From: CAVWZH01 sp963765285
Lineage (GTDB): Bacteria > Acidobacteriota > Terriglobia > Terriglobales > Acidobacteriaceae
NCBI GenBank assembly: GCA_963765285.1
Contig: CAVXVR010000006.1
Location: 310,001-374,000, forward strand
Reading direction: 5' to 3'
Length of the DNA: 64,000 nt
Every line of letters starts with the position of its first letter. The first letter of the stretch is position 1. The notes under the pieces were generated by a model, which had not been told where the DNA came from, did no database searches, and worked only from the letters and a program-made list of their open reading frames with translations. The translations under genes were made by a program, and so were the position numbers. Positions 9,151 to 17,785 of this stretch are shown one piece after another.

Positions 9151-9890
9151 TGCCAACAGGCGAAAACAAAGGCGGGATGCAGTGCGTTGAGTTTGAAGCA
9201 CTTCTCAGCGATGCCCTGGATGGGATTCTGACCGGGCATAGGCTGGAGGTGTTCCATACTCACGCGCGGGCCTGTGCAGTGTGCGGTCCGATGTTCGCGG
9301 AAGTGGAAGCTGGCCAGCGCTGGCTGAAATCGCTGGAGGAAGTGGAACCGCCGCCGCAGCTGGCACACAACATCCTGGTGGCGACGATTGGGCGGGAGAC
9401 CAACCGGGTGGAAGAGCTGGTACGTCATCCGCGAACGTCCTGGAGAGATGCGTTAACGGGGTGGCTGCGGCCGGTGTTTGCGGTGGCGCGGCAGCCGCGA
9501 TTTGCCATGTCGTTCGGGATGGCGTTTTTCTCGCTCTCAGTTTCGCTGAGCCTGGCGGGAGTGAAACTGACCGACTTGCGGCATGCCGACCTGCGGCCGA
9601 GCGCCATCAAGCGCAGTTACTACGAGGCCAGCGGCCGGGTGGTGAAGTACTACGAAAATATTCGTTTTGTGTATGAGATGGAATCGCGTGTCCGGGATTT
9701 CAAGCGGGCCACAACGCCCGTTGAACCGGCGCCCGAGCCCGAAAAGGAGCACAAGAATAACAACACCAGTGGACAGCCTGAGCAGAAACAGGAACGCAAC
9801 TACAGCCAGGGTGAGGATCGGCCAGTGCTGGCCCTCGCCTCGGACGATCCGCCTGTAGTGACGGTGACCACTTACAGGAGGCTTTCATGA
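9147..9890 (+). CDS. Membrane anti-sigma factor with zinc-finger (zf-HC2/ZAS) domain
   Basis: 247 residues. The zinc-binding anti-sigma signature is HARACAVC (H-xxx-C-xx-C, about residues 38-45). One transmembrane helix follows (about 118-138, FAMSFGMAFFSLSVSLSLAG), then a 110-residue presumably extracytoplasmic region with a Pro/Glu/Gln-rich low-complexity stretch. This is the usual architecture of a factor that holds the preceding sigma factor at the membrane. Starts GTG 9147 and ATG 9150 are both possible. The 3' end overlaps the next start (ATGA, 9887-9890). Confidence 0.88.
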   Translation: MMPTGENKGGMQCVEFEALLSDALDGILTGHRLEVFHTHARACAVCGPMFAEVEAGQRWLKSLEEVEPPPQLAHNILVATIGRETNRVEELVRHPRTSWRDALTGWLRPVFAVARQPRFAMSFGMAFFSLSVSLSLAGVKLTDLRHADLRPSAIKRSYYEASGRVVKYYENIRFVYEMESRVRDFKRATTPVEPAPEPEKEHKNNNTSGQPEQKQERNYSQGEDRPVLALASDDPPVVTVTTYRRLS

Positions 9891-10822
9891 ACTGCGCCAC
9901 GCACAACACGGTTGAAGCTGTGGCCTATTGCCGCACCTGCGGGAAAGCGCTTTGCGCCAGTTGCACCCGTCCGGTGCATGGCGTGATTTACTGCGAGAAC
10001 TGCCTGGCAGCGCGGCTCGAAGGGGTGCAGCCGCCGGCCGCAGTGGGTTTTGTCTCGCCCGCTGTGGGTGGACCGGTGCAACCGGCATCGGGGCCGAACC
10101 CGACCGTGGCCGGAATTCTGGCTGCGTTCTTTCCTTTTGGCGTGGGGGCGGTCTATACCGCGCAATATGCCAAGGGCCTGGCGCATCTGATCATTTTCTT
10201 TCTGCTGGTTTGGGGAACGGACCACATCAGTGGATTGATTTGCGGGCTGGGTATCGCGTTTTTCTACGTGTACCAGATCATCGACGCGGTGCGCTCGGCT
10301 AAGGCGATCCAGATGGGGCAAACGCCCCCGGATCCATTTGAGTTGGGTCAAACCTTCAGCACCGGCCAGAAGACCGACGCAGCCAAGATTCCCACGGGGG
10401 CGATCGTGCTGATCGGCCTGGGCGTGCTGTTCATGCTGCACACCATGGGCGCGCTGGAGTTCGGCGTGGACCGGATCTGGCCGTTCTTTCTGCTTTTCTT
10501 GGGGTTTTGGATGTTTGCCCAGCGCTGGGGTTTGCTGGGAAAAGGTTCGTCTTCTTGTCAATGCCCGCGCTGCCGCGCCCGGTGTCTGATGGGGCCGGCA
10601 GTGCTGGTCACGATCGGAGCGCTGGGCTTGCTGGACAGCATGGGCCACATCGGCTGGGGCCGAACGTGGCCGATTATTCTGCTGGTGATCGGCGGCGTAA
10701 AGCTGCTGGCCAGCAATGCTTCGACTGAGGGACACATTGAGGCGCCGCCGCAGATCAGCAGCGGACCACAAACTCCGCAAACGCCGATTCAGCCGCCTCC
10801 GAGTGAGGTGGGTCATGTCTAG
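9887..10822 (+). CDS. B-box zinc finger membrane protein with LiaI/LiaF-type membrane segments
   Basis: 311 residues. The N-terminal 45 residues form a B-box-like zinc finger (CATH, CRTCGKALCASC, CENC). After a Pro-rich linker come several hydrophobic helices, first a TM2-like pair (VAGILAAFFPFGVGAVY, HLIIFFLLVWG). Two copies of a LiaI-like module follow (GAIVLIGLGVLFMLHTMG and GPAVLVTIGALGLLDSMG), each followed by a WPIILL/WPFFLL-type helix. A cysteine cluster, CQCPRCRARC, lies between the two copies. It sits third in the sigma/anti-sigma operon and overlaps the next gene by 8 bases, suggesting a shared envelope-stress role. The precise function is unknown. Confidence 0.8.
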   Translation: MNCATHNTVEAVAYCRTCGKALCASCTRPVHGVIYCENCLAARLEGVQPPAAVGFVSPAVGGPVQPASGPNPTVAGILAAFFPFGVGAVYTAQYAKGLAHLIIFFLLVWGTDHISGLICGLGIAFFYVYQIIDAVRSAKAIQMGQTPPDPFELGQTFSTGQKTDAAKIPTGAIVLIGLGVLFMLHTMGALEFGVDRIWPFFLLFLGFWMFAQRWGLLGKGSSSCQCPRCRARCLMGPAVLVTIGALGLLDSMGHIGWGRTWPIILLVIGGVKLLASNASTEGHIEAPPQISSGPQTPQTPIQPPPSEVGHV

Positions 10823-12314
10823 TCCTACAGTGCCGCCGTCTTCGTTTTCGCCACCAAGCGTTCCGCCTCCGAATCTCCCGCCACCGAGACGCAGACGCTC
10901 GATGGCTGGGCCGCTGGTGCTGATCATCATCGGCGTGGTCTTCCTGCTGGGAACCATGCATGTGGTTTCGCTGGATGAGCTGGGCAGGTTGTTCGCCCGC
11001 TACTGGCCTTTGCTGATCATTCTCTGGGGTGTGATCAAGTTGATTGAACATCAGCAGGCCCAACGCGAGGGGACGCGCGCGCCCGGAATTGGCGGCGGCG
11101 GAGTCTTTCTGCTGATCATGCTGATCCTCCTGGGCCTGGGAGCGACTCAGGCTACGCGGGTGAACTGGAGCGAACTGCGCGACCAGATTGATGTGGGTGA
11201 CCAGGACATTCCGTTTTTTGGCCACAGTTATAGTTATGACGATGAACTGGCGCAGGCGTTTCCGCTGGGAGCGACTTTGCATGTGTCAAACGATCACGGC
11301 GCGGTAGAAGTAAATGCTTCAACGGATGACCAGATCAAAGTAGTGGTGCACAAGCGGGTGACCGCGGAGCGGCAGGAAGATGCTGACAAGTGGAATGCCG
11401 CCACTAAACCGCAGATCTCGGTCGCCGACCATACCGTCACACTCAATGCCAATACGCAGGGCGCGGGAGAGCACGGCGTGGTAACCGACCTGGAGATCAC
11501 GGTCCCACGGAAGGCGGGGCTGGTGATTACGGCGCATCGTGGCGACATCAGCGTGGTGGGCCGCGATGGAGATTTGGATCTTTCAACCCGCGGCGACACG
11601 ACTGCGTCAGACATCAACGGGAAGGTAAGCGTCAATATGACGCGAGGCTCGACGCGGATTTCGCAGACTTCGGGCGATGTTGCGGTGCAGGGGCGTGGCG
11701 ACGAGATCTCGTTGCATGAGATCAAGGGCAACGCGCGTATCACGGGCGAATTTGACAGCATCAAGCTGGCCAAGATCGCGAATCCGGTGTTCTTCAAGTC
11801 GGCGCGGACCGACATGGAGTTCGTGCGGCTGGACGGCGATCTGGACATGGATTCGGGCGATTTGCGGGCGACGGACCTGGCCGGGCCTTTCCGTTTGCTG
11901 ACCCGCTCAAAGGATGTCCGGCTGACGGGGGTGAGCGGGGATGTGCGCGTGCAGAATGAAAACGGCTCGGTTGAAGTACACATGAACAAAGTGGGCAGCA
12001 TGGACGTAACCAATCGCAACAGCGAAATCGAGGTCTACCTGCCGGACAAAGCCGGATTCCAGGTGCAAGCCCGAGCCCGGGGTGGAGAGATCGAGTCCGA
12101 CTTCCGGGACTTGAAGATCGAGAACGCGGACGACAATGGCTCGGCCTCCGGAACCATCGGCGAGGGAGGGCCACGGGTTGTGTTGAACAACGAGCATGGC
12201 ACGATTGCGATTCGCAAGGGGTCGTCGCTGGCAGGGGTTCCGCCGGTGCCGTCTGTGCCATCGGTTCCCAAGGTTCCGAAAGTGCCGGATGTGCCCAAGG
12301 TGACGGAGAACTAG
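10815..12314 (+). CDS. DUF4097-type beta-strand-repeat protein with LiaI-like membrane region
   Basis: 499 residues from ATG 10815, which follows GAGGTGGG and overlaps the previous stop. An upstream in-frame start at 10716 would lie wholly within the previous gene. A Pro-rich cytoplasmic head (1-30) is followed by two or three membrane helices (GPLVLIIIGVVFLLGTMHV, YWPLLIILWGVIKLI, GGVFLLIMLILLGLGAT), the same module as in the preceding protein. Then comes a long beta-repeat domain (about 150-450) of the DUF4097 adhesin-like type. The tail is a VPxVP repeat (about 475-496). It is the last gene of the ECF-sigma operon and may be an envelope scaffold; the function is inferred from context only. 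Confidence 0.82.
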   Translation: MSSPTVPPSSFSPPSVPPPNLPPPRRRRSMAGPLVLIIIGVVFLLGTMHVVSLDELGRLFARYWPLLIILWGVIKLIEHQQAQREGTRAPGIGGGGVFLLIMLILLGLGATQATRVNWSELRDQIDVGDQDIPFFGHSYSYDDELAQAFPLGATLHVSNDHGAVEVNASTDDQIKVVVHKRVTAERQEDADKWNAATKPQISVADHTVTLNANTQGAGEHGVVTDLEITVPRKAGLVITAHRGDISVVGRDGDLDLSTRGDTTASDINGKVSVNMTRGSTRISQTSGDVAVQGRGDEISLHEIKGNARITGEFDSIKLAKIANPVFFKSARTDMEFVRLDGDLDMDSGDLRATDLAGPFRLLTRSKDVRLTGVSGDVRVQNENGSVEVHMNKVGSMDVTNRNSEIEVYLPDKAGFQVQARARGGEIESDFRDLKIENADDNGSASGTIGEGGPRVVLNNEHGTIAIRKGSSLAGVPPVPSVPSVPKVPKVPDVPKVTEN

Positions 12315-12489
12315 GGAAGGCAGAATTCAGAATTAAGTGTGCAGAAGTAAAACCCGAATGTCTGAGAGCGCGGCCGGTGGCCGCGCTCTTCTCTATTGGG
12401 CGGCCTTCGCCCGCGCGGGCGAGTCGCCCGCGTCCACACGTGCATCTCTCCCGGCATCATGTTATGTTCAATTTCCTTCGATCCTCAAC

Positions 12490-13002
12490 ATGATTCGTTC
12501 CTACAAGGGTGTGCGGCCGGTGATTGGGGAGTCGTGTTATATCGACGAGTCGGCGCAGATCATCGGCGATGTGGCGCTGGGCGAACATGCCAGCATCTGG
12601 ATGAACGCTGTGCTGCGTGGAGACGTGTATGCGATTCGCGTGGGCGCCTATTCGAATGTGCAGGACTGCAGCGTGTTGCACGGCATGAAGGAGCAGTACG
12701 GTGTGTTTCTGGGCGAGTATGTCACGGTGGGGCATTCGGTCACTCTGCATGGCTGTACGATTGGTGACCGCTGTCTCATCGGGATGGGGTCAATCATTCT
12801 GAATGGCGCGGTGATTGGTTCGGGTTCGATTATTGCGGCGGGGACTTTGATTCCTGAGGGGACGGTGGTTGAGCCGGAGTCGTTGTGGATGGGGTCTCCG
12901 GGGAAGTTCCGGCGGAAGCTGGAGGAGAAAGATCAGGAGACCATCATGCGGTATGCGAGGAATTACTTAGGGTATAAGGACGAGTATTTGAGAGAAAGAT
13001 AG
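12490..13002 (+). CDS. Gamma-class carbonic anhydrase-like hexapeptide-repeat protein
   Basis: 170 residues from ATG 12490 (MIRSYKGVRPVIG), the family's standard start; the longer frame from 12337 has no family-like sequence. Left-handed beta-helix hexapeptide repeats run through residues 10-140 (ESAQIIGDVALGEHASIW, GEYVTVGHSVTLHGCTIG). Conserved features include the segment AVLRGD, NVQDCSVLHG (first zinc His), and VGHSVTLHGC with two further histidines, so the three zinc ligands are all present. Members of this YrdA/PaaY/Cam-like group are trimeric zinc or iron enzymes or thioesterase-like proteins. It is a single gene with no clear ribosome-binding site. Confidence 0.88.
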   Translation: MIRSYKGVRPVIGESCYIDESAQIIGDVALGEHASIWMNAVLRGDVYAIRVGAYSNVQDCSVLHGMKEQYGVFLGEYVTVGHSVTLHGCTIGDRCLIGMGSIILNGAVIGSGSIIAAGTLIPEGTVVEPESLWMGSPGKFRRKLEEKDQETIMRYARNYLGYKDEYLRER

Positions 13003-13155
13003 CTTTTAGCTATCAGCTATCAGGTTTCAGCTATCAGTAAGAGCTTGCGGGAGAATTCCCTGATGCGGCTGCGGCAACGGAAGTGGTGCAGGGGTCCTTC
13101 GACTCCGTGAGTTCATCCGCTTCGCGGACGAACTCACTTCGCTCAGGATGACAAG
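13003..13155. repeat. Tandem AGCTATCAG units and a TTCGCTCAGGATGAC repeat copy
   Basis: 13003-13038 holds three AGCTATCAG units. 13095-13155 holds a member of the CCTTCGACTCCG...CTCAGGATGAC family with an internal inverted repeat GAGTTCATCCG/CGGACGAACTC. No ORF fits this gap. The ATG in CAGGATGAC is what falsely lengthens the hisS frame. Confidence 0.6.
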
Positions 13156-13186
13156 GGATTTTGAGCTAAAAGCCAAAGAGCTGCTC

Positions 13187-14467
13187 ATGATCAAAGCTGT
13201 CCGAGGAACGCGCGATCTGCTGCCGCCGGAGACGGCGCTGTGGAATTTTGTGGAGGCCGCGGCGCGGGATGTGTTTCGCGCTTATAACTTCCAGGAAATT
13301 CGTACGCCGATTTTCGAGGAGACGCAGCTCTTCTCCCGCGGTGTGGGCGAAGAGACGGATATTGTTTCGAAAGAGATGTACACGTGGGAGGACCGCGGAC
13401 GGGCAGCAAGTGAAAAGGGTCAGTCGCTTACGCTTCGCCCGGAAAATACGGCTGGCGTCGTGCGCGCTTATATCGAACACCAACTTTGGGACCGCGGGCT
13501 CAACAAACTTTTTTACATCGGGCCGATGTTTCGGCGGGAGCGGCCGCAGAAGGGGCGGTACCGGCAGTTTTATCAGATCGGGGCGGAAGTGATTGGGCCG
13601 GCGACTGCTGGAAGTGAATCGCCGGCACGTGATGCGGAACTGCTGGAGCTGCTGGCTACTCTTCTTGACCGGGTGGGCATTACGGGATGGACTTTGCAGA
13701 TCAACTCGGTCGGGTGTCCGAATGACCGGGCGCGGTACAACGAAGCTTTGCGCAAGGCTTTGGAACCGGTGGTGCACCAGATGGATGCCGATTGTCAGCG
13801 GCGGGCGGTGACCAATCCGCTGCGCGTGTTTGACTGCAAAGTTCCGGAGGACCAGCCGATCATCGAGAAGCTGCCGCACATCAGCGAGTATCTCGACGAG
13901 CCTTGCCGCAAACATTTTGAAGAGGTGAAAAGCATTTTGCGCGCGGTCGGGGTCGAGTTTCAGGAAAACGACCGGCTGGTGCGGGGGCTCGATTACTACA
14001 CGCGTACAGCGTTTGAGTTCACCCACGGCGCTTTGGGGGCGCAGAATTCGATTCTGGGCGGCGGGCGGTACGACGGGCTTTCGGAATCGCTGGGTGGGCC
14101 TCCGGCGCCGGGAGTCGGATTCTCCATCGGCGAAGACCGGCTGGTGCTGGCGCTGAAAGAATCGGCTGAGGCGGTGCAGCGCAAGCCGGATGTTTACATC
14201 GCGCCGCTGGGCGCGGGCATGGACCGCGAGGCGGCGCGACTGGCGCGGGAGTTGCGGCGGCATGACATTGTCGTGGAATTGGGCGACGAGAATTTTCGAT
14301 TGAAGAAATCCCTGGAGACCGCGAGCAAGCTGGGTGCGCGATTTGCGCTGATCGTGGGTGAAAATGAGGTCAAGGCTGGGGCGTTTGCACTCAAGAATCT
14401 GGAGAGTGGAGAGCAGAAGCCTGTCGCTCGCGAGATGCTTGCTCAGTCCATTCAGACAATGCCGTGA
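13187..14467 (+). CDS. hisS: Histidyl-tRNA synthetase
   Basis: 426 residues from ATG 13187 (MIKAVRGTRDLLPPE), the conserved N-terminus. The upstream in-frame ATG at 13148 lies inside a dispersed repeat. Class II features are motif 2 (FRRERPQKGRYRQFYQ), the HisA loops RGLDYYTRTAFE and the following Gly-rich segment GGGRYDGL, and motif 3 (GFSIGEDRLVLAL). The C-terminal anticodon-binding domain spans about 325-420 (DVYIAPLGAG, VVELGDENFRLKKSLETA). It charges tRNA-His in the cytoplasm and is essential. Confidence 0.97.
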   Translation: MIKAVRGTRDLLPPETALWNFVEAAARDVFRAYNFQEIRTPIFEETQLFSRGVGEETDIVSKEMYTWEDRGRAASEKGQSLTLRPENTAGVVRAYIEHQLWDRGLNKLFYIGPMFRRERPQKGRYRQFYQIGAEVIGPATAGSESPARDAELLELLATLLDRVGITGWTLQINSVGCPNDRARYNEALRKALEPVVHQMDADCQRRAVTNPLRVFDCKVPEDQPIIEKLPHISEYLDEPCRKHFEEVKSILRAVGVEFQENDRLVRGLDYYTRTAFEFTHGALGAQNSILGGGRYDGLSESLGGPPAPGVGFSIGEDRLVLALKESAEAVQRKPDVYIAPLGAGMDREAARLARELRRHDIVVELGDENFRLKKSLETASKLGARFALIVGENEVKAGAFALKNLESGEQKPVAREMLAQSIQTMP

Positions 14468-14470
14468 TTT

Positions 14471-14535
14471 AACCACGGAGGACACAGAGGACACGGAGAA
14501 GAGGCCTTTGCTTTGACCACAGAGGTCACGGAAGA
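14471..14535. repeat. Two copies of the CACAGAGGACACGGAG repeat
   Basis: ACCACGGAGGACACAGAGGA (14471-14490, continuing to 14500) and GACCACAGAGGTCACGGAAG (14515-14534). Same family as the copies at 39-67 and 3892-3960; here they lie directly after hisS. Confidence 0.65.
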
Positions 14536-14541
14536 AGCTGA

Positions 14542-14571
14542 TTGACTTGCTTTATATCTTCAGCCTAGTAT
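14542..14571 (+). promoter_or_regulatory. Sigma-70-type promoter for the DUF1579-like gene
   Basis: TTGACT (14542-14547), an 18-base spacer, then TAGTAT (14566-14571). This is 36 bases upstream of an AGGAG/ATG start. The match to the -35 is five of six. Confidence 0.55.
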
Positions 14572-14606
14572 TTCGCACGCCGGAAACGTCTAACAGGAGA
14601 AAAAGT

Positions 14607-15146
14607 ATGAAACGCACTGCTGGGGCAATGTTGTTCTTGAGTTTGATGGTCGCTACCGTTTCATCCATGCAAGCGCAGATGGGGCCCATGACGCCCGCGC
14701 CGGAGTTGAAGAAACTCGACTTCATGGCGGGAGACTGGACCGCTGAGGGCACCGCCAACCCAGCACCGGGAATGCCGGGCGGAAAGTTCACGTCATCCAG
14801 CCACACCGAATGGATGGAAGGCAACTTCTTCCTGGTCGAGCATGGAGTATTCGACATGGCCCAGATGGGAAAGGCAAAAGAACTGGCGATACTGGGATAC
14901 GACGCCGACCGTAAGGTCTACACGTACCACGCATTTAACAGCATGGGCGAAGCCGAGTCGTCGACCGGCACGGTAAATGGCGATACCTGGACCTGGAACA
15001 GCGATGAGAACATGGGCGGCAAGATGATGAAGGGACGGTTCACGATGAAGGTGCTGTCGCCGACCGCCTACACCATGAAGTTTGAGATGTCTCCGGACGG
15101 CACGACCTGGACGACCGCGATGGAAGGCAAAGCAACGAAGAAATAG
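14607..15146 (+). CDS. Secreted DUF1579-like protein
   Basis: 179 residues from ATG 14607, which follows AGGAG at 14595-14599; the longer frame from 14547 lacks a ribosome-binding site. The signal peptide ends near residue 22 (MVATVSSMQAQ). The mature part shows a DUF1579-type pattern, with LDFMAGDWTAEGT then a lipocalin-like run of beta strands (AILGYDADRKVYTYHAFNSMG). Such proteins are thought to be periplasmic small-ligand binders, but no activity is established. It is followed 15 bases later by another small secreted protein, so the two may be co-transcribed. Confidence 0.78.
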   Translation: MKRTAGAMLFLSLMVATVSSMQAQMGPMTPAPELKKLDFMAGDWTAEGTANPAPGMPGGKFTSSSHTEWMEGNFFLVEHGVFDMAQMGKAKELAILGYDADRKVYTYHAFNSMGEAESSTGTVNGDTWTWNSDENMGGKMMKGRFTMKVLSPTAYTMKFEMSPDGTTWTTAMEGKATKK

Positions 15147-15161
15147 AGGGGATTTGCTGTG

Positions 15162-15629
15162 ATGAATTTGCGTTCGGTGGTCATGGGGTTGGCGGTGAGC
15201 CTTGCGGCGGTCGCCGCCGGATGGGCGCAAGCGCCTGTGTCCGGCGGAGCACCGCTGGAGCAGGCGCTCATTGCCAACTCCAAAGCGGTTCGCGAGGCGC
15301 AACTTAAGAAAGATGTCAACTTCCTGAGGAACACACTGACGGATGATTTTGTGGAAGTGCGCAGCGAAGGCAAGGTGCATGAACGCAAGGATTTTCTGAG
15401 CGATGCGGAAGACGGGAGTGTGACCGAGTTCTTTCTTTATAAACCTCGGGTGCTGGCGATCGACGAGAATGCGGCCATCGTCACCTATGACTGCGTTTTG
15501 CACATGACCGAGGGTGATGCTCCCAACCTGGCGCCGCGGTATCAGCATATTTCGGATTTGTGGGTCAAGCAGAATGGGCAGTGGCATCTGAAGTTTCAGC
15601 AGGCCACGGCGTCGCGGCCGGTGGATTGA
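15162..15629 (+). CDS. Secreted SnoaL/DUF4440-like (NTF2-fold) protein
   Basis: About 155 residues. The signal peptide ends at AGWAQA (about residue 24). The mature domain has the NTF2-like pattern: an N-terminal helix pair (ALIANSKAVREAQLKKD), the DFVEVRSEGKVHERKDFL region typical of DUF4440 proteins, and C-terminal strands YQHISDLWVKQNGQWHLKFQ. GTG 15159 or ATG 15162 can start it; both follow GAGGGG. Members of this fold bind small molecules or act as isomerases/hydrolases, and function cannot be assigned. It is probably in an operon with the preceding gene. Confidence 0.78.
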   Translation: MNLRSVVMGLAVSLAAVAAGWAQAPVSGGAPLEQALIANSKAVREAQLKKDVNFLRNTLTDDFVEVRSEGKVHERKDFLSDAEDGSVTEFFLYKPRVLAIDENAAIVTYDCVLHMTEGDAPNLAPRYQHISDLWVKQNGQWHLKFQQATASRPVD

Positions 15630-15658
15630 TTTTGGACTGAGGGTGGTTTCGATCCGCG

Positions 15659-15703
15659 CGAGATCCCTCACTTCGCCTGAAAAGCGGATCCGTTCGGGAT
15701 GAC
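15659..15703. repeat. GAGATCCCTCACTTCGCCTGAAA repeat copy
   Basis: A copy of the dispersed family GAGATCCCTCACTCCGCCTG - AAAAACGGCT - GCGTTCGGGATGAC. Other copies are at 18410, 21643 and 38039, with variants at 13095 and 61091. It is always intergenic. Confidence 0.7.
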
Positions 15704-15779
15704 GACAAACTACCTACCCACCTGCCGTTTATAATCTTTGATTCGGCTTTCCATCATCTTCCCTGTTGAAAGGCACAAC

Positions 15780-17720
15780 TTGCTCGATTTTTTAGGCGAT
15801 CTTCGACGTACCCACATGTGCGGCGCACTCCGCATTTCTGATGCGGGCAAAAAGGCTGTACTCATGGGCTGGGTGAACCGACGGCGTGACCTGGGCAGCA
15901 TCATTTTTGTCGATCTGCGCGACCGCACGGGAGTGACGCAGGTGGTGTGCAATGCCGAACGCAACGCTTCTCTTCATGAAAAGGCCGGGGCTTTGCGCAA
16001 CGAGTACGTGATCGCCGTGATTGGCACGGTCAAGCAGCGCGACGCGAATACGGTGAACAAGAATATTCCCACCGGCGAAGTGGAGCTCGTGGTGGATGAA
16101 CTGCGCATTCTGAATGAAGCCAAGCAGCCGCCGTTTCTGCCGGGCGACACCGTGTTGCCGAATGAAGAGATGCGGCTGAAGTACCGCTACATTGATCTGC
16201 GGCGGGATGCCATGCAGTTCAACATCGAGTTGCGGCACAAGGTGGCCAAGGCGATCCGCGATTATCTTTCGGCGCAGGGATTTTTTGAAATTGAGACGCC
16301 GTTTATGACTCGCTCTACCCCCGAGGGGGCGCGGGATTATCTGGTTCCGAGCCGGGTGCAGCCAGGGTCGTTTTATGCGCTGCCGCAGTCGCCGCAGATG
16401 TTCAAGCAGATTCTAATGATTTCTGGCTTCGACAAGTATTTCCAGATCGTGCGCTGCTTCCGCGACGAAGATTTTCGTGCTGACCGTCAGGCAGAGTTCA
16501 CGCAGCTTGATTTGGAGATGACCTATCCGCAACCCGAGAGCGTGTGGGAAGTGGTAGAAGGGTTCTTGTTAGCGGCATTTGCGGCCGCAGGCTTTGCGAT
16601 TAAGCCGCCGTTCTTGCGGATGAGCTATGACCAGGCAATTCGGAGCTATGGAATCGACAAGCCGGATATGCGGCTGCCGGCGATGGTGGACGTGCGAAGC
16701 GGGCTGACGACGGAAGAAGTTGAGGAGTTGTCGTCGAAATTCAGGATTCGCAAGGACCTGCCGATTCAGCTGATTCGCATTCCCAAGGTGGGGGAGATTT
16801 CAGGAACGGAGCGGCGGACGATTGGAACTTACGGAGCGTTTCAGCATGCGCAGGGGCCGTCGTTTGTGCAGCTGATGACTGATCCAAAGCGGTTTGCCAA
16901 GGATTATCCGGCGCTATCGGAGAAGGTGCTGGAGTTTGCCAAGGTGGAAGCGGACGACTTGTGGTTGCTGGCGGGCGCGCTGGATAAGCCTGAAGTTACG
17001 GCCGTGGCGGAACAAAGCTTGCAGAGTTTTTGCCAGAAGTGCGGATTTCTGCGGCTCGACCTGGCACAGAAGTATGCCGAGAAGCATGGAGCGTTCACGA
17101 AGACCGGTGACCCGGCGCAGGATTTTCGCTTTCTCTGGGTCACCGACTTTCCCATGTTCGAATGGGACAATGGCGAGAAGCGATGGAACCCGGCGCACCA
17201 TCCGTTTACGTCGCTACATGAAGAGGACATGGCGAAGCTCGAGGCGAATATTGATTCGGTGCATGATCCGAAGTCGCCGCTCGGGGAGATTCGGGCACTG
17301 GCATACGATGTCGTGCTGAACGGAACTGAGTTGGGGTCGGGGTCGATTCGTATTCATCGGCAGGATATCCAGAAGAAGATTTTTCAGGCGCTGGGCATGA
17401 CGGATGAAGAAGCGCGGGCGCGGTTTGGATTTTTCCTGGAGGCGCTGGAATATGGCACGCCGCCACATGGTGGGATTGCTTTGGGGCTGGACCGGATTGT
17501 AATGATTCTGGCCGGGGCGGAGAGTTTGCGTGAGGTGATACCCTTCCCCAAGACGGCGCGGGCGGTGGATTTGATGGTGGATGCGCCGACGCCGGTGAGC
17601 GAGGGGCAGTTGAAGGAGTTGGGGATCGAGGTAAGAAAAACCGAGGGAGTGATGGGGAGCAGGCGCCAGGCGGCGAGTGGCGGCGGTTCTGGGCTTCTCC
17701 TGCTCGCCTTGGATCTCTGA
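15780..17720 (+). CDS. aspS: Aspartyl-tRNA synthetase
   Basis: TTG start at 15780 gives LLDFLGDLRRTHMCGALR, the family's standard opening, with AAAGG 7 bases upstream; the longer frame from 15738 is not family-like. The anticodon-binding OB fold (GWVNRRRDLGSIIFVDLRDR) is of E. coli type, which suggests, but does not prove, the discriminating form. Class II motif 2 is FRDEDFRADRQAEFTQLDLE, the bacterial GAD insertion spans about 285-415, and motif 3 is GIALGLDRIVMIL. The last 26 residues are not family-like. Removing one A from AAAAA at 17636-17640 gives ...IEVRKPRE and a stop at 17650-17652, which is probably the natural end. A TATAAT box lies at 15730-15735. Confidence 0.95.
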   Translation: MLDFLGDLRRTHMCGALRISDAGKKAVLMGWVNRRRDLGSIIFVDLRDRTGVTQVVCNAERNASLHEKAGALRNEYVIAVIGTVKQRDANTVNKNIPTGEVELVVDELRILNEAKQPPFLPGDTVLPNEEMRLKYRYIDLRRDAMQFNIELRHKVAKAIRDYLSAQGFFEIETPFMTRSTPEGARDYLVPSRVQPGSFYALPQSPQMFKQILMISGFDKYFQIVRCFRDEDFRADRQAEFTQLDLEMTYPQPESVWEVVEGFLLAAFAAAGFAIKPPFLRMSYDQAIRSYGIDKPDMRLPAMVDVRSGLTTEEVEELSSKFRIRKDLPIQLIRIPKVGEISGTERRTIGTYGAFQHAQGPSFVQLMTDPKRFAKDYPALSEKVLEFAKVEADDLWLLAGALDKPEVTAVAEQSLQSFCQKCGFLRLDLAQKYAEKHGAFTKTGDPAQDFRFLWVTDFPMFEWDNGEKRWNPAHHPFTSLHEEDMAKLEANIDSVHDPKSPLGEIRALAYDVVLNGTELGSGSIRIHRQDIQKKIFQALGMTDEEARARFGFFLEALEYGTPPHGGIALGLDRIVMILAGAESLREVIPFPKTARAVDLMVDAPTPVSEGQLKELGIEVRKTEGVMGSRRQAASGGGSGLLLLALDL

Positions 17721-17785
17721 TCTTGGCGCTTCGCAGGGGACAAGGCGCGGGTGGGTTTGAACATCACTAGGGTTCGGGCTTTCGG

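Noticed and set aside
9872..10957. 361-codon antisense frame opposite the B-box membrane protein gene
   Set aside because: Antisense to an operon with tight overlaps; Arg/His/Gln-rich and without any domain.
11294..12019. 241-codon antisense frame opposite the DUF4097 gene
   Set aside because: Ser/Thr/Pro-rich shadow of a repetitive beta-strand gene; no start signal or domain.
13166..14494. 442-codon open frame antisense to hisS
   Set aside because: It lies wholly opposite a clear hisS gene; its Arg/Gln/His-rich composition reflects the complementary codons of a high-GC gene.
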